Assembly: GCF_013373795.3 (NCBI RefSeq) | Contig: NZ_CP088022.1 | Span: 6,820,001-6,884,000 of the forward strand | DNA from: Bradyrhizobium quebecense | GTDB lineage: Bacteria > Pseudomonadota > Alphaproteobacteria > Rhizobiales > Xanthobacteraceae | Length of the DNA: 64,000 nt | Reading direction: 5' to 3' | Shown: positions 1 through 9,315 of the stretch, piece by piece | Position numbering within the stretch: position 1 is the stretch's first letter | How the letters are laid out: each line of letters begins with the position of its first letter | Program-made: the position numbers and the translations under genes | Notes under the pieces: model-generated | Databases searched by the model: none | The model's input: only the letters and a program-made list of their open reading frames with translations | Told to the model about the DNA's origin: nothing

Positions 1-177
1 AGCGGAAAGGTGAACCGAAATGTCCGTCAGGTCGCGACCTAGTCTATTTTCCAAAGCCAATTCGCGAACAATCGGGATCGCGTTCTGATAGAAGGCGATG
101 TTGACCTGGTGCGCCGCGACGCAAGTGACCTTTAGTCCCTTGGCCGTTTCCCCTTCCGCCTCGATGGTCTCCGCCAT
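1..177 (-). CDS. DUF4011-type helicase/nuclease, N-terminal 59 residues only
   Basis: The ATG is at 177 and the frame stays open to base 1, so the rest lies outside the window. The visible residues contain VNIAFYQNAIPIVREL followed by a segment ending DLTDISVHLSA. This matches the N-terminal beta-sandwich of large DUF4011/DUF3320 proteins, which carry an SF1-type helicase and a C-terminal MTES_1575-type endonuclease domain; those catalytic parts cannot be seen here. It is the last visible gene of the minus-strand operon that starts at 9315, 91 bp after the preceding small gene. The family call rests on a short but characteristic stretch. Confidence 0.6.
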   Translation of the reverse strand, partial: MAETIEAEGETAKGLKVTCVAAHQVNIAFYQNAIPIVRELALENRLGRDLTDISVHLSA

Positions 178-268
178 ATTCTTGTGCCCCCAGTAGTGGG
201 CCACATTCTAGCAATAATTGATCGAAGGAGGAAAGTTCTACCCGAAACAGGCAGCCGGCGGATCCAGA

Positions 269-547
269 TCAAAGGATAGCATGCGACTTTAGGCTAGCGC
301 TCCGAAATCCCGCCGCGTCCCCGTGATCGTCGCTTAGCCAAAGTTCTGACAGCGCGGCCCATAGCTCGTGAAATGACATTCCCCGCTCTGCTGATCGAGC
401 GGTGATTTTGGAGACAAGCTCCGAGATCGGGTCACCTTCCAAGTGCATCAGGGCCGGATGTCGCGTCTCCCCGCCTGAATGGACATAGTAGATTTCGTTC
501 AGAACCGACCGAACACGATAAGCCGCTTCGCTGGGAGGCACTCCCAC
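269..547 (-). CDS. Small hypothetical protein (92 aa) of the clamp-loader-like operon
   Basis: This is a 92-residue frame starting at a GTG at 547, with a GGGAG Shine-Dalgarno-like stretch about 11 nt upstream. I do not recognise the family; the protein is soluble-looking, without signal peptide or membrane segment. If IS copy A is removed, the preceding clamp-loader-like gene runs past this GTG and stops inside this gene, so the two were originally overlapping and probably translationally coupled. The insertion now separates this gene and the DUF4011-type gene from the upstream operon promoter. Short length and a GTG start leave some doubt. Confidence 0.5.
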   Translation of the reverse strand: MGVPPSEAAYRVRSVLNEIYYVHSGGETRHPALMHLEGDPISELVSKITARSAERGMSFHELWAALSELWLSDDHGDAAGFRSASLKSHAIL

Positions 548-571
548 CGGGGGCTAAGCTCCCTTTCGTTC

Positions 572-579
572 GGCTCGTG
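572..579. repeat. Target-site duplication of IS21 copy A, left
   Basis: The 8-bp GGCTCGTG lies immediately before the IS end beginning TGTGTTTCGG, and the same 8 bp follows the right IS end at 3057-3064. Confidence 0.93.
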
Positions 580-673
580 TGTGTTTCGGCATGGAATAAG
601 GACCCCCGTTTCGGGGTGATCGGCATCCAATCGGGACCCCGGGATAAGGGTCCACAGTGGCTTCCATCGAGTC

Positions 674-2191
674 ATGGAAGCCGAGGTTGGGATGCTGGTG
701 GTGGAGACGATTGGTAAGATCCGTCGCGCCTACTTTGTTGATGGTCGTCCGATCAAGGCGATCTGCCGAGAACTTGGCGTATCGCGGAAGGTGGTTCGCA
801 AGGTCATTCGTTCTCAAGCGACGGAGTTCCGGTACGAGCGCGAGACGCAGCCGCTCCCGAAGATGGGTGCCTGGAGTGCCGAGCTTGATCGGTTGCTGGC
901 AGGGAATGAGAGCAAGGCGGCGCGGGAACGGCTGACGCTGATCCGGCTATTCGAGGAACTCCGCGGCCTGGGTTATGCCGGCGGCTATGATGCGGTTCGT
1001 CGATACGCCCGACGGTGGACCAAGGAACGCGGCACCTCGACAGCGTCGGCTTATGTGCCGCTGAGCTTTGCACCAGGCGAAGCCTACCAGTTCGACTGGA
1101 GCCACGAGGTGGTCCTGCTGAGCGGCACCACGGTGATGGTGAAGGCTGCTCATGTTCGGCTCTGTCACAGTCGCATGCTGTTCGTGCGGGCCTATCCGCG
1201 GGAGACGCAGGAGATGGTGTTCGACGCCCACGACCGGGCATTCGCCCTGTTCAAAGGCACCTGCACCCGCGGCATCTACGACAACATGAAGACCGCGGTG
1301 GAGACGATCTTTGTCGGTAAAGGCCGTCTCTACAATCGCCGCTTCCTGCAGATGTGCAGCCACTATCTGGTCGATCCGGTCGCCTGTACGCCAGCGTCGG
1401 GCTGGGAGAAGGGGCAGGTCGAGAACCAGGTCGGGCTGGTCCGGGAGCGCTTCTTCACGCCGCGGCTGCGGTTCAAAAACCTCGACGAGTTAAACGCCTG
1501 GCTGCTCGACAAGTGCATCGCCTACGCCAAGGCTCATCGCCATCCGGAGCTGGTCGATCAGACGATCTGGGACGTGTTCGAAGCCGAACGCCCCAAACTC
1601 GTTCCCTATGCCGGCCGCTTCGACGGCTTCCATGCGGTGACAGCATCGGTCTCGAAGACCTGCCTGGTGCGCTTCGACAACAACAAGTACTCGGTCGCAG
1701 CCAGTGCAGTCGGACGACCGGTCGAGGTTCAAGCCTATGCCGATCGCATCGTGATCCGTCAGGATGGACGTATCGTTGCCGAGCACCCGCGATCCTTTGG
1801 CCGCGGCGATACCGTCTACGACCCCTGGCATTATGTGCCGGTGCTCGCCCGCAAACCCGGCGCCTTGCGCAACGGTGCTCCCTTCAAAGACTGGGTGCTG
1901 CCGGCCGCGATCGAGCGGATCCGGCGCAAGCTGGCCAGCACCGACGATGGCAATCGGCAGATGGTCGACATCCTCACCGCGGTGCTGACTGACGGTCTGT
2001 CCGCGGTGGAAGCGGCTTGTGCCGAAGCGCTCAGTCACAGCGTCCATTCCGCCGATGTCGTTCTCAATATCCTGGCCCGTCAACGTGAACCCGCCCCACC
2101 GGCCAACATCATGACGCCGGCCGCACTGACGCTCCGTCATGCACCGATCGCCGATTGTGCCCGCTACGACAACCTCCGGAGGACCATCTGA
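674..2191 (+). CDS. istA: IS21-family transposase IstA (copy A)
   Basis: This 505-residue DDE transposase carries out strand transfer together with the IstB ATPase. A helix-turn-helix lies near residues 25-45 ([16 protein letters not shown]). The rve/DDE core has D141 (FDWSH), D203 (YDNMK) and a glutamate near 245-250 (GWEKGQVEN), and length is normal for IstA. The stop TGA at 2189-2191 shares its last base with the istB ATG, after a GGAGGA ribosome site, so the two are coupled. The start at 674 is the first ATG; an internal ATG at 692 is also possible. The protein is identical to that of copy B and differs from copy C by one residue. Confidence 0.97.
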   Translation: MEAEVGMLVVETIGKIRRAYFVDGRPIKAICRELGVSRKVVRKVIRSQATEFRYERETQPLPKMGAWSAELDRLLAGNESKAARERLTLIRLFEELRGLGYAGGYDAVRRYARRWTKERGTSTASAYVPLSFAPGEAYQFDWSHEVVLLSGTTVMVKAAHVRLCHSRMLFVRAYPRETQEMVFDAHDRAFALFKGTCTRGIYDNMKTAVETIFVGKGRLYNRRFLQMCSHYLVDPVACTPASGWEKGQVENQVGLVRERFFTPRLRFKNLDELNAWLLDKCIAYAKAHRHPELVDQTIWDVFEAERPKLVPYAGRFDGFHAVTASVSKTCLVRFDNNKYSVAASAVGRPVEVQAYADRIVIRQDGRIVAEHPRSFGRGDTVYDPWHYVPVLARKPGALRNGAPFKDWVLPAAIERIRRKLASTDDGNRQMVDILTAVLTDGLSAVEAACAEALSHSVHSADVVLNILARQREPAPPANIMTPAALTLRHAPIADCARYDNLRRTI

Positions 2192-3054
2192 TGGAACGAA
2201 CCCAAATCTTCGACCTCATGGGCGAACTTAAGCTCTACGGCATGAAGGCTGCCTTCGACGAGATCATGGCAACTGCCGTCAAGCGCCAGCACGAGCCTCA
2301 ACGCATTGTCGGCGACCTGCTCAACGCCGAGATCAACGAGAAGCAAGCCAGGTCGATCAAATACCAGCTCACCATTGCCAAGCTGCCGCTCGCCAAGGAC
2401 ATCGCCGACTTCCAGTTCGACGGCACGCCGATCAATCAGACTCTCGTCAATGATCTCGCTGGCGGCGGCTTCATCGCCCAACAACGCAACGTCGTGCTGG
2501 TTGGCGGCACCGGTACAGGCAAAACCCACCTGGCCATTGCCATCGCCAGAAGTTGCATCCGCGATGGCGCCAGAGGACGCTTCTACAACGTAGTCGACCT
2601 CGTCAACCGGCTCGAGACCGAGACCCGCAACGGTCGGCAGGGACGGCTCGCCGAGCATCTGACCCGCATGGACTTCATCGTTCTCGACGAGCTGGGCTAT
2701 CTGCCGTTCGCGCAATCCGGCGGTCAGCTCCTGTTCCATCTCATCAGCCGGCTCTACGAGCGCACCTCCATCATTGTCACCACCAATCTTGCGTTCGGCG
2801 AATGGCCCAGTGTGTTCGGTGATGCCAAAATGACCACCGCGCTACTCGACCGATTGACCCATCACTGCGACATCGTCGAGACCGGCAACGACAGCTGGCG
2901 ATTCAAAAGCCGCGACGATGTTCAAACAACCCGCGCTCGCGCCGTCTCCGCAACCCCGACCAGCTCCGACGACCCGAGCGCTACCAGCAGAGCACGCCGA
3001 TCAAAGGGGTCCCTTTTGGATGCCGATAGGGGGTCCCAGTCGAACGCCGATTGA
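2191..3054 (+). CDS. istB: IS21 helper ATPase IstB (copy A)
   Basis: This 287-residue AAA+ ATPase of the DnaC-like IstB family assembles on DNA and recruits IstA to the target. Walker A GGTGTGKT is at residues 105-112 and Walker B VLDELGY around 164-170. The start overlaps the istA stop by one base. The last roughly 30 codons run through the right terminal repeat and the stop is two bases from the IS end, so the C-terminal tail is encoded by the transposase-binding end. This copy is intact, as is copy B; in copy C the gene is split. Confidence 0.96.
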   Translation: MERTQIFDLMGELKLYGMKAAFDEIMATAVKRQHEPQRIVGDLLNAEINEKQARSIKYQLTIAKLPLAKDIADFQFDGTPINQTLVNDLAGGGFIAQQRNVVLVGGTGTGKTHLAIAIARSCIRDGARGRFYNVVDLVNRLETETRNGRQGRLAEHLTRMDFIVLDELGYLPFAQSGGQLLFHLISRLYERTSIIVTTNLAFGEWPSVFGDAKMTTALLDRLTHHCDIVETGNDSWRFKSRDDVQTTRARAVSATPTSSDDPSATSRARRSKGSLLDADRGSQSNAD

Positions 3055-5080
3055 CAGGCTCGTGCTGCGCAAGGAGCAGACGCCAAAAAGATATTGCTGC
3101 CCCCGCCCAGCCTAGCCCTAATGCACTTCGCACTTCGTCGAGTGTTGTTGATTGCGTGCTCGCGACGCGGTAACACAATTCCTGCAACCGACGCGGCAAT
3201 CCGCCAGATTCGGCCACTATCACATCAAGCACTTGGCTATCGTATGAACGTGCGGCGGGCCCTAAAAAACTCTCTGCGAGTCGCCTGCTTTCTGGTGGAG
3301 TAAGTGCGGCGAGGCGATACATCTCGGATCGGGATTGTCCGGCGCCGCTAAGCCCCCTTACATCGGTGACGGTGAATATGAAGCTGTTTACCGCCGAGGA
3401 TTTTTCGAGCGTCTTGAGGCAGATTTCAACGAGCTGTGGATTGCTATCTGGGTTCGTGACCATTACGGCGCGGCGGCCCGACATCGAGGCAAACCTCAGG
3501 TTATTTAGCAGTTCCTCCTGCACATATTGCACCGCAGACGGAGATCCAGCATCAAATTCGATAAAGTCAAACGGACTTCCTGTTTCAAACTCCTTGCAGG
3601 TTGGGCATTTTCCGCAGGGCGATCCACTCACGTTAAGCGCACCCTCGCATAGCAGCCTGTTTGCGTAAATGCGTCCAAGCGTTCTCTTACCGACACCCTC
3701 AGGCCCGCAAAGAACTAGCGGTGTGCTATGCCGATCCGAGCTGATGCGTTGCTGCAGTCCTTGGACAGCAACCTGATGACCGATGACGTCGACAAACGAC
3801 TGCGGCTGAAGTTTCGAAACTGGCCGCGGCGAGCTCGATTCATCGGATTGCCGCTTGCTTGTGACGGCATTCGCATCGTTCGTCAGGAGCTCAAGCAGGC
3901 GTGCAACCCACGGCCTTTCCGCCACCGCCGATTCAGTCAAAAAGGAAACGAGATCTCGCACACCTTTGCCGAGGCTCGTATCGGTCTCCTCCCTACTGGC
4001 GCGCGCGAGTGATATCGAGGTCCGTAGCTCTGCCCAGAGTCCAACCAGCGGATCGTCCGCCATGGCCGGCGCCGTTCGATCCAAAAAATCGCGCCCCAGC
4101 TCGTCGACCAAGACAAGGGTTTGATCAACCCTGAACCTGGAAGTGTGCCGCTGGGCATCGATTTCGGAGAATCGATACGCAAATATTAAGACAATACAAG
4201 CCCAAACCAACGCCCTACTTTTGCGATCTTCGGGCTTACCTGACCACGCAGAGTTACCCGATGCGCCCCTCTGCCGATCGCTCGAGGGATTTAGCTTCAG
4301 GAGAGTCTGTGTGTGCCGAGCCAGTTCATCGGCTAGCTCTCCCCCTCGTCGTCCGCTTGGGAACCGAACCGCCAGCCCGCGCAGTAATTCGGGAAGCTGT
4401 ACCGAATCCCGCCGCTCGACCATCGCGCGCAATGGCCGCATGACGATGCTGCGGCTACGTTGCTGCTCTCGGCTAGCACTTTCACCGGAGAACAGACCGG
4501 TATCGGGATCAACGAACAGCAAGACAACGCGATCAAATGCCCCCCTAAGCTCAGGTAAGTTCATCGGATCTTGACCGACGATATTTTCAAAATAGTTCAG
4601 AAATTCACGCTGGCTTAGAAGGCCGCGCCGCGGGACAAGAACACTTCGCGACTCGAGATACGTTAATATCGGCAGCAGAGTAGCAGGACTCACGACAGGC
4701 TCGTGAATCACGTCGCACGCTTCCTCCACCTTTGACCACAGCGGATGCTCTAGAAGCGCGCTCTCGTTGGAAACGAATAGGACCACCGGCTGCCCGTCCG
4801 GGCGGCAAATTGCTTCCAATGTCGCGGCAATCTGGTCGGCGGTGACGTCGAGCCCATCCTCTGGCCAGTCACAGATGCCTATTCCTTGAAATAGACCGCC
4901 ACCGACACTCGAGGAGCACAATTCGTCAAAGGAGCAGTCAAGGACTAGATTTCCATCGCGCTCCGCAATTTGGGAAAGAGCCTCTATTAGCCCCGAACGC
5001 AGCATCCCGGTTCGGTAGCGATAGACCAGCGTTCGCTCAAGGCGAACCGGGGGCTTCAGAAGATATTCGACGTCCAGCAC
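2981..5080 (-). CDS. Clamp-loader-like AAA protein with DnaX-like C-terminal half; 3' end replaced by IS sequence
   Basis: The frame has 699 codons. The N-terminal 430 residues have the look of a DNA polymerase III delta (HolA)-type subunit but are divergent. From about 430 there is a DnaX/delta-prime-like AAA module: [12 protein letters not shown], Walker [10 protein letters not shown] near 457-465, and a zinc-binding cysteine group SPCGKCPTC near 487-493. Genuine sequence ends at 3057 (LLLAQHEP); the rest up to the stop at 2981 is read from IS copy A. Removing the IS and one 8-bp duplication gives a natural 18-residue ending, NERELSPRWECLPAKRLI, followed by VFGRF and a stop, overlapping the next gene. 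The ATPase core survives, so the protein may still work. It lies 12 bp after the stop of the DnaX-like gene, so the two probably form one complex. Confidence 0.7.
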   Translation of the reverse strand: MLDVEYLLKPPVRLERTLVYRYRTGMLRSGLIEALSQIAERDGNLVLDCSFDELCSSSVGGGLFQGIGICDWPEDGLDVTADQIAATLEAICRPDGQPVVLFVSNESALLEHPLWSKVEEACDVIHEPVVSPATLLPILTYLESRSVLVPRRGLLSQREFLNYFENIVGQDPMNLPELRGAFDRVVLLFVDPDTGLFSGESASREQQRSRSIVMRPLRAMVERRDSVQLPELLRGLAVRFPSGRRGGELADELARHTQTLLKLNPSSDRQRGASGNSAWSGKPEDRKSRALVWACIVLIFAYRFSEIDAQRHTSRFRVDQTLVLVDELGRDFLDRTAPAMADDPLVGLWAELRTSISLARASREETDTSLGKGVRDLVSFLTESAVAERPWVARLLELLTNDANAVTSKRQSDESSSPRPVSKLQPQSFVDVIGHQVAVQGLQQRISSDRHSTPLVLCGPEGVGKRTLGRIYANRLLCEGALNVSGSPCGKCPTCKEFETGSPFDFIEFDAGSPSAVQYVQEELLNNLRFASMSGRRAVMVTNPDSNPQLVEICLKTLEKSSAVNSFIFTVTDVRGLSGAGQSRSEMYRLAALTPPESRRLAESFLGPAARSYDSQVLDVIVAESGGLPRRLQELCYRVASTQSTTLDEVRSALGLGWAGAAISFWRLLLAQHEPVNRRSTGTPYRHPKGTPLIGVLCW
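3057..3064. repeat. Target-site duplication of IS21 copy A, right
   Basis: The 8-bp GGCTCGTG immediately follows the IS end and is identical to 572-579. Confidence 0.93.
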
Positions 5081-5092
5081 GTTACGCGACCT

Positions 5093-7153
5093 CTAAGCAA
5101 CCCACCAGCCGCGCCAACTCCGGTTACGATTCTGCGGATCGCTCGGCCACCCCTTCGTGAGGTTCTCCGCCTCGGCGACTTGCCGACCGCGGTCAGCGGC
5201 CCAGATCCTCTGAACTCTGGCTAGCTCATCTTGCCGTCTTTTGATCTCCTCTTGCCGGTCGACGTACTCCTTGCGTTCCCAGCCCCGTCGGATCCATGAC
5301 CATTCCAGCGCATCGAACGCGGACAAAGGCGTCATGTTGTTCACACAGGATTTCTCGATGGCCTCCGTAGTTAGAGCGCCCGACAACTCAAGCACCGGGC
5401 TCCGTATCGGTCCCGATTGTCGTCTGATTTTTCGAGGTATCCGTAGATAATCGAGAAGCGAGTACGGACTACGAAATACCTCGTCGTCGTCTAACGAGGC
5501 GCAAAGCGCCAAGACGCGGTCCCAATGGAACGTCAGGGATCTCGGATCGTTGGGGCCGGGATTTTGATCGCAATTAACAAGAAGCCCACCGCTATCGTCT
5601 TCGTCGAAGCCATTGCACCAGTCCGCAAGGACGGCTGCGTATTTTGGTTTCCGAATAAGCTGCGGAACGTGAGCTACTACATGTCCGAAAATGCCATCTA
5701 GGTCACGTTCATAGACTGTCATGCTTGCATGCGCCTCTCCCGCATCCGAGCAAAGACAATCCAGTTTTTCCCGAAATTGCCTGATGGCTTCAATTGCCGT
5801 GCGTTCGGACGACCGGGCCCGCCAAGAGGGATAGACGGTGAACGCTGCATTCATCATTCGATCGTGATGCTGGATGAAAAATGAGGCACGGTTTATGATT
5901 TCGCGGACGTCAGCGCGGCTCAGATATTGATCACACTTATCGTCGACCTCTGTAAGGGGTTCGAAGACGAGCCCGGCAGCAATGTTCGGACCCCACGTCT
6001 CCTGTGGAGCCGGTGGGCTTTCGGCAAAAGGAACAATAGTCGCCATCAACCCGACTTCAGGTGTCAGACCTCGGTTCACCAGATTCTCAAATAGTGAGAG
6101 GCAAAGCCCCAGGCTGGTTTCATCCTTTGATTGACGACCAGCCCAAAACCTCAGCATTTTCTCCCAGAAGCGCTCAAGCTTCCGCGGGCTGTCAACATTG
6201 AGGCGCGTGCAGAAACGGGAGACGATCCCCACCCGCTCACTGGTTAGCGAATCTACGAAAGCGTCGATCAGGACCTTCTGGCCGAGGATTTCATTATAAA
6301 AAATCGATGTGAGAAGCGCTTGCACGCCTTGGACCTTTGCGGAAATCGGATCATGCCATCTCCGCATCGCCGATATCTGGCCTTCAGGATCTCCTGCGGC
6401 AAGCGCCTGGAAATACTCGACCAGCAATTCGAGATGGTGGACGGAAAAAATCGATTTTACATTCTCGGCGCTCACGTGGCCGAAGGAGCCAGCAACATGC
6501 TCAAGGCCACCGAGTAAATCGCGGACGTGCCCCTGCTTGACCGAGGCGAGTAGGATTAGCCCCTCTCTGTCGTAAGAGATACCTTCACGTCGGGCGATGG
6601 ACTCCAAGAAATCGACCGCATCAGCCACATCGAGCGGACGAACTTCAATATCCAACAACCGAGACCGCAATGCCGCTGTCAATTGCCACGGGTCGGTCGT
6701 GGCAAAGGCGAAAGCGATTCCACGCTTAGAGTCCTCGACGTCCTTGAGGAGGCTGGTCATCGCAGCCGGTGTCAAGGCGTGCGCTTCGTCTAGAAACAGA
6801 ATGCGCCAACCGTCACGAACTTCGCGGTGGTGCGCATCAACCCACGCTCGGACTTTGTCCTTTTCACCACCACTGGCAGGAACGTCGTATTCGACAAGAT
6901 AACTATGTTCTTGGCCGAGGCAGAACCGACATTCATGACAGGGGGAGCCGTCCTTGTCGGGGCGCTCACAATTGAGAGCCTTGGCAAAGAGTCTGACCAG
7001 CGAGGTCTTCCCAGACCCATAGGCGCCGCTGAGCAGCAAAGGTTTACCTCGACGCAGCTGGGCCAACCTGGACAGCAGTTTCACAGAGGTCGCCTGACCC
7101 CAAATGTCGTCGAACCGTTGAGGCCGGTATTTGTCGGCAAGCGTAAGACCCAT
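5093..7153 (-). CDS. DnaX-like (pol III gamma/tau) clamp-loader ATPase with a novel C-terminal region
   Basis: This 686-residue protein has a DnaX-type AAA+ module in its first 230 residues: LADKYRPQRFDDIWGQ, Walker A GAYGSGKT at 43-50, zinc cysteines at about 62, 72, 75 and 78, DEAH at 122-125, and an SRC-like arginine element LRSRLLDIE near 162-170. The remaining 450 residues do not resemble the tau C-terminus and I do not recognise them; the end is rich in charged helices and Trp. Housekeeping dnaX is usually next to recR and ybaB, whereas this gene sits among a VapE-like helicase, a second clamp-loader-like gene and a DUF4011-type helicase. A dedicated accessory role is therefore more likely than chromosomal replication. 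It starts 2 bp after the stop of the upstream gene. Confidence 0.8.
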   Translation of the reverse strand: MGLTLADKYRPQRFDDIWGQATSVKLLSRLAQLRRGKPLLLSGAYGSGKTSLVRLFAKALNCERPDKDGSPCHECRFCLGQEHSYLVEYDVPASGGEKDKVRAWVDAHHREVRDGWRILFLDEAHALTPAAMTSLLKDVEDSKRGIAFAFATTDPWQLTAALRSRLLDIEVRPLDVADAVDFLESIARREGISYDREGLILLASVKQGHVRDLLGGLEHVAGSFGHVSAENVKSIFSVHHLELLVEYFQALAAGDPEGQISAMRRWHDPISAKVQGVQALLTSIFYNEILGQKVLIDAFVDSLTSERVGIVSRFCTRLNVDSPRKLERFWEKMLRFWAGRQSKDETSLGLCLSLFENLVNRGLTPEVGLMATIVPFAESPPAPQETWGPNIAAGLVFEPLTEVDDKCDQYLSRADVREIINRASFFIQHHDRMMNAAFTVYPSWRARSSERTAIEAIRQFREKLDCLCSDAGEAHASMTVYERDLDGIFGHVVAHVPQLIRKPKYAAVLADWCNGFDEDDSGGLLVNCDQNPGPNDPRSLTFHWDRVLALCASLDDDEVFRSPYSLLDYLRIPRKIRRQSGPIRSPVLELSGALTTEAIEKSCVNNMTPLSAFDALEWSWIRRGWERKEYVDRQEEIKRRQDELARVQRIWAADRGRQVAEAENLTKGWPSDPQNRNRSWRGWWVA

Positions 7154-7155
7154 GG

Positions 7156-8658
7156 TTACTCAATCCCCTCATCCGCGCTCAACACGCGTGACGGAGCTGA
7201 CGAAGCTGACGGACCTAACAGAGATGCCGAACTTGGGGCCGACCGCTGAGCTAGGGGAGCCTGACGTTTTTGGTCGCGGGCGTCACTCAGAGTGCCCTTG
7301 GGACGATAGAGCCAGCCGGTCTCGATCTTGATCTTGTCGGCAAACGGCGTATCCGGCCGCAGGGCGCACCGGTTCATCTCGTCGGAAAAACGCTTAGGTG
7401 AGAGATCGATGCCGGTCTGCGCCATGAAGAGGGCGTGCAACCCTTGCGCTCGAATGCCGCGCTTCGTGGTCAAGTTCCGGACCGGCTCCGAGTCTAGATC
7501 AAGGCCGCGCACCCATTCAAGAACGCCACCTTTGTTGCTACCGGCACCCTGATGATCTCGGAGCTTCTCCAGGTGCGGCAGAAGAGGGCTAGGCGCGAAG
7601 GCGTCAACCGCTCGCCACAACATTTCGTAGTCCGTTGAATTCACGATTTGCCATATATCGGCATCACCGCCTTTGGCGATGGCACCATTGCGGAACGGCA
7701 GCATGACGAAGCGTCGGTGGCCGGTGCCATCTTCAACCAACTCGTGGACCATCTGGTTTGAGGTACCGATGGGAACGCTGCATTGCCGGATGCCGTCGGA
7801 CAAGGATGTCCCAAGCCGTCGCCGCCGAAGTCTGTCAGAGGTTAGAACAGATTTAAGCACCGGCACCATTGAGGATGGAATCTGCTCCATATCATCCAGC
7901 AGAATGACCGGAAATCGGAAGATGTCTCCGCTTCGGCGATCCGCTAGGTCACTGAAGAGCGCGGAGTCGGTTGCGAGCTCGCGCAACGGCGAAAGGAATT
8001 TCTTCGCGAAGACGGTCTTGCCGGTGCCCTGCTCGGCGCTGAAGATGATCGGCATGCAATGATGCACGACTGGACGACCAAGCTGCTTTTGCTTCACGCT
8101 CCAGCAGAAATGCTGCAGGACAGCAACAGCGAGTTTGCGGTCCATATCGAATAGGGTACCAAGCCGGTCCCACTGCTCCTCTGCCTGCGCGCGCGACGAG
8201 ACGTCGCCCGAAATCAGCGGACCCATGATGGCCTGATACCGGCGCCGCTTTTCTGAGCGCAGTAGTTGACGTAATGCGGCGGAAAGCTCGACCTTTTTGG
8301 CGCGAAAGCCGCTGTTCTTGGCGAAGAAGTAAAGTTCATCGAGCAAATCCGACACGCTCGGCGCATCGACGGCAAGAACAGCGTCGACCTCGTCGGGCAT
8401 CGTCGCCTGCAACGGCCGTCCTCGAAGGAACAGCGTGCCGTCGAAAAGAATCTCGATTTGTTGAGTGTTGATGTAGTCTCTGACGAACTCGATCGTTGCG
8501 TCGACGTCGGCAACATCATTGGCCGTTCGCGATCGGGCGTGATGCGGTACAGATTCCTGAAGCGGAATCAGATCAACGCAGTGCTGCGACACGCTGCCGG
8601 GCGCAGCTGTCGGGGCGAGCGTCACGGTCGAACTGCTATTTTCTTGGATTTCTTGCAT
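7156..8658 (-). CDS. VapE/DUF5906-like SF3 helicase-type P-loop ATPase
   Basis: This 500-residue protein contains a superfamily-3-like ATPase core: Walker A SAEQGTGKT near 205-213, Walker B VILLDDMEQ near 250-256, and the sensor-like IGTSNQ near 300 followed by GHRRFVMLPF. That order is typical of virulence-associated E (VapE) and DUF5906 proteins, usually the helicase half of primase-helicases in phages, satellites and plasmids. No primase domain is visible; the N-terminal 130 residues are unassigned. The last 50 residues are a low-complexity Ala/Ser/Pro tail whose DNA holds a 9-bp periodic repeat at 7189-7223. The stop is 2 bp before the DnaX-like gene. Likely roles are replication or DNA remodelling by the element, or defence. 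Confidence 0.75.
   Translation of the reverse strand: MQEIQENSSSTVTLAPTAAPGSVSQHCVDLIPLQESVPHHARSRTANDVADVDATIEFVRDYINTQQIEILFDGTLFLRGRPLQATMPDEVDAVLAVDAPSVSDLLDELYFFAKNSGFRAKKVELSAALRQLLRSEKRRRYQAIMGPLISGDVSSRAQAEEQWDRLGTLFDMDRKLAVAVLQHFCWSVKQKQLGRPVVHHCMPIIFSAEQGTGKTVFAKKFLSPLRELATDSALFSDLADRRSGDIFRFPVILLDDMEQIPSSMVPVLKSVLTSDRLRRRRLGTSLSDGIRQCSVPIGTSNQMVHELVEDGTGHRRFVMLPFRNGAIAKGGDADIWQIVNSTDYEMLWRAVDAFAPSPLLPHLEKLRDHQGAGSNKGGVLEWVRGLDLDSEPVRNLTTKRGIRAQGLHALFMAQTGIDLSPKRFSDEMNRCALRPDTPFADKIKIETGWLYRPKGTLSDARDQKRQAPLAQRSAPSSASLLGPSASSAPSRVLSADEGIE
7189..7223. repeat. 9-bp periodic repeat (TGACGRASC-like)
   Basis: Successive units read TGACGGAGC, TGACGAAGC, TGACGGACC and a decayed TAACAGAGA. 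They lie inside the C-terminal tail of the VapE-like gene. Units of the same kind recur upstream of the operon at 9752-9769. Confidence 0.5.
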
Positions 8659-8712
8659 GGAAGCTCACCGCCACCGCCGCGGTAACCGCGGCGGCTGCGT
8701 TTGTGTCAGTCG

Positions 8713-9315
8713 TTAGATCATTCCAGAAGCGCGAAGCATGCAGGAATGAAGGCCGCTGCGGGAGGCAGTGCTGCGAAAGGCAGCGTTGATGCGAGGGTGG
8801 GCGTTCGGATCAAGGCCGGACATCCGCAAAAAATGGGCCTTCTCCTCCCGGTCGTAGATCATGTCTACGTCGCGCATTTCAGGGTGATTTTCGTAGAATG
8901 CTTCATTGTCGACCTCGTCAGTATCGTCGCCTTCAACCTTCGAGACGCTGTCATCAGCTTCGATAGAAACGTCATACGGCAAGCACGCCGACGACGAGCC
9001 GAGGGCCGGGATCGAGCTAGTCTCAGGCATTTCGTCATCTGAAGAAGAGGACAGATCATCTGTATCAATAAACGGCAGTCCGTCGCGCTCAGCGATGAGT
9101 TTGAGCAAGTCCTTCCAGCTACGCAATTCGAGCTTCTTAACCTGCGGTATTCCGCCGTGAACGCGGACATTCGAATCTGAGGTAAGCGTCAGCTCTTCAC
9201 GCGTGTAAATGGACACAAATTCTACTTTTGGTGAGGACAGTGTTTTTGAAGCCACTGGGCTTTGCGCGCGCAAAGCGTGATCCCGGTTCGAGCCGGGTTT
9301 ACTATCGATAGTCAT
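8713..9315 (-). CDS. Hypothetical acidic protein, first gene of the clamp-loader-like operon
   Basis: This 200-residue protein has no recognised family. The N-terminal 85 residues look folded (a segment ending KLIAERDGLPFID). The middle, about 85-150, is strongly acidic and Ser-rich with many Asp/Glu, and is probably disordered. No signal peptide or membrane segment is visible. The ATG at 9315 is preceded by an AGGAA ribosome site. The VapE-like gene begins 54 bp after its stop, so it is probably the leading gene of the transcript. Confidence 0.65.
   Translation of the reverse strand: MTIDSKPGSNRDHALRAQSPVASKTLSSPKVEFVSIYTREELTLTSDSNVRVHGGIPQVKKLELRSWKDLLKLIAERDGLPFIDTDDLSSSSDDEMPETSSIPALGSSSACLPYDVSIEADDSVSKVEGDDTDEVDNEAFYENHPEMRDVDMIYDREEKAHFLRMSGLDPNAHPRINAAFRSTASRSGLHSCMLRASGMI

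Larger units (their letters stand above)
580..3056 (+). mobile_element. IS21-family element, copy A (2477 bp)
   Basis: The ends were defined by comparing the three copies in this window: each begins TGTGTTTCGG and ends CGATTGACA. The element carries istA and istB overlapping by one base. Both ends contain several copies of an internal repeat around ATCGGCATCCAA followed by GGGACCCC, the multiple terminal repeats typical of IS21. An 8-bp duplication flanks it. It is inserted near the 3' end of the minus-strand clamp-loader-like gene, in opposite orientation. Confidence 0.96.

Noticed and set aside
5093..7153. Housekeeping dnaX
   Set aside because: No recR or ybaB neighbours, unrelated 450-residue C-terminus, embedded with VapE-like and DUF4011-type genes.
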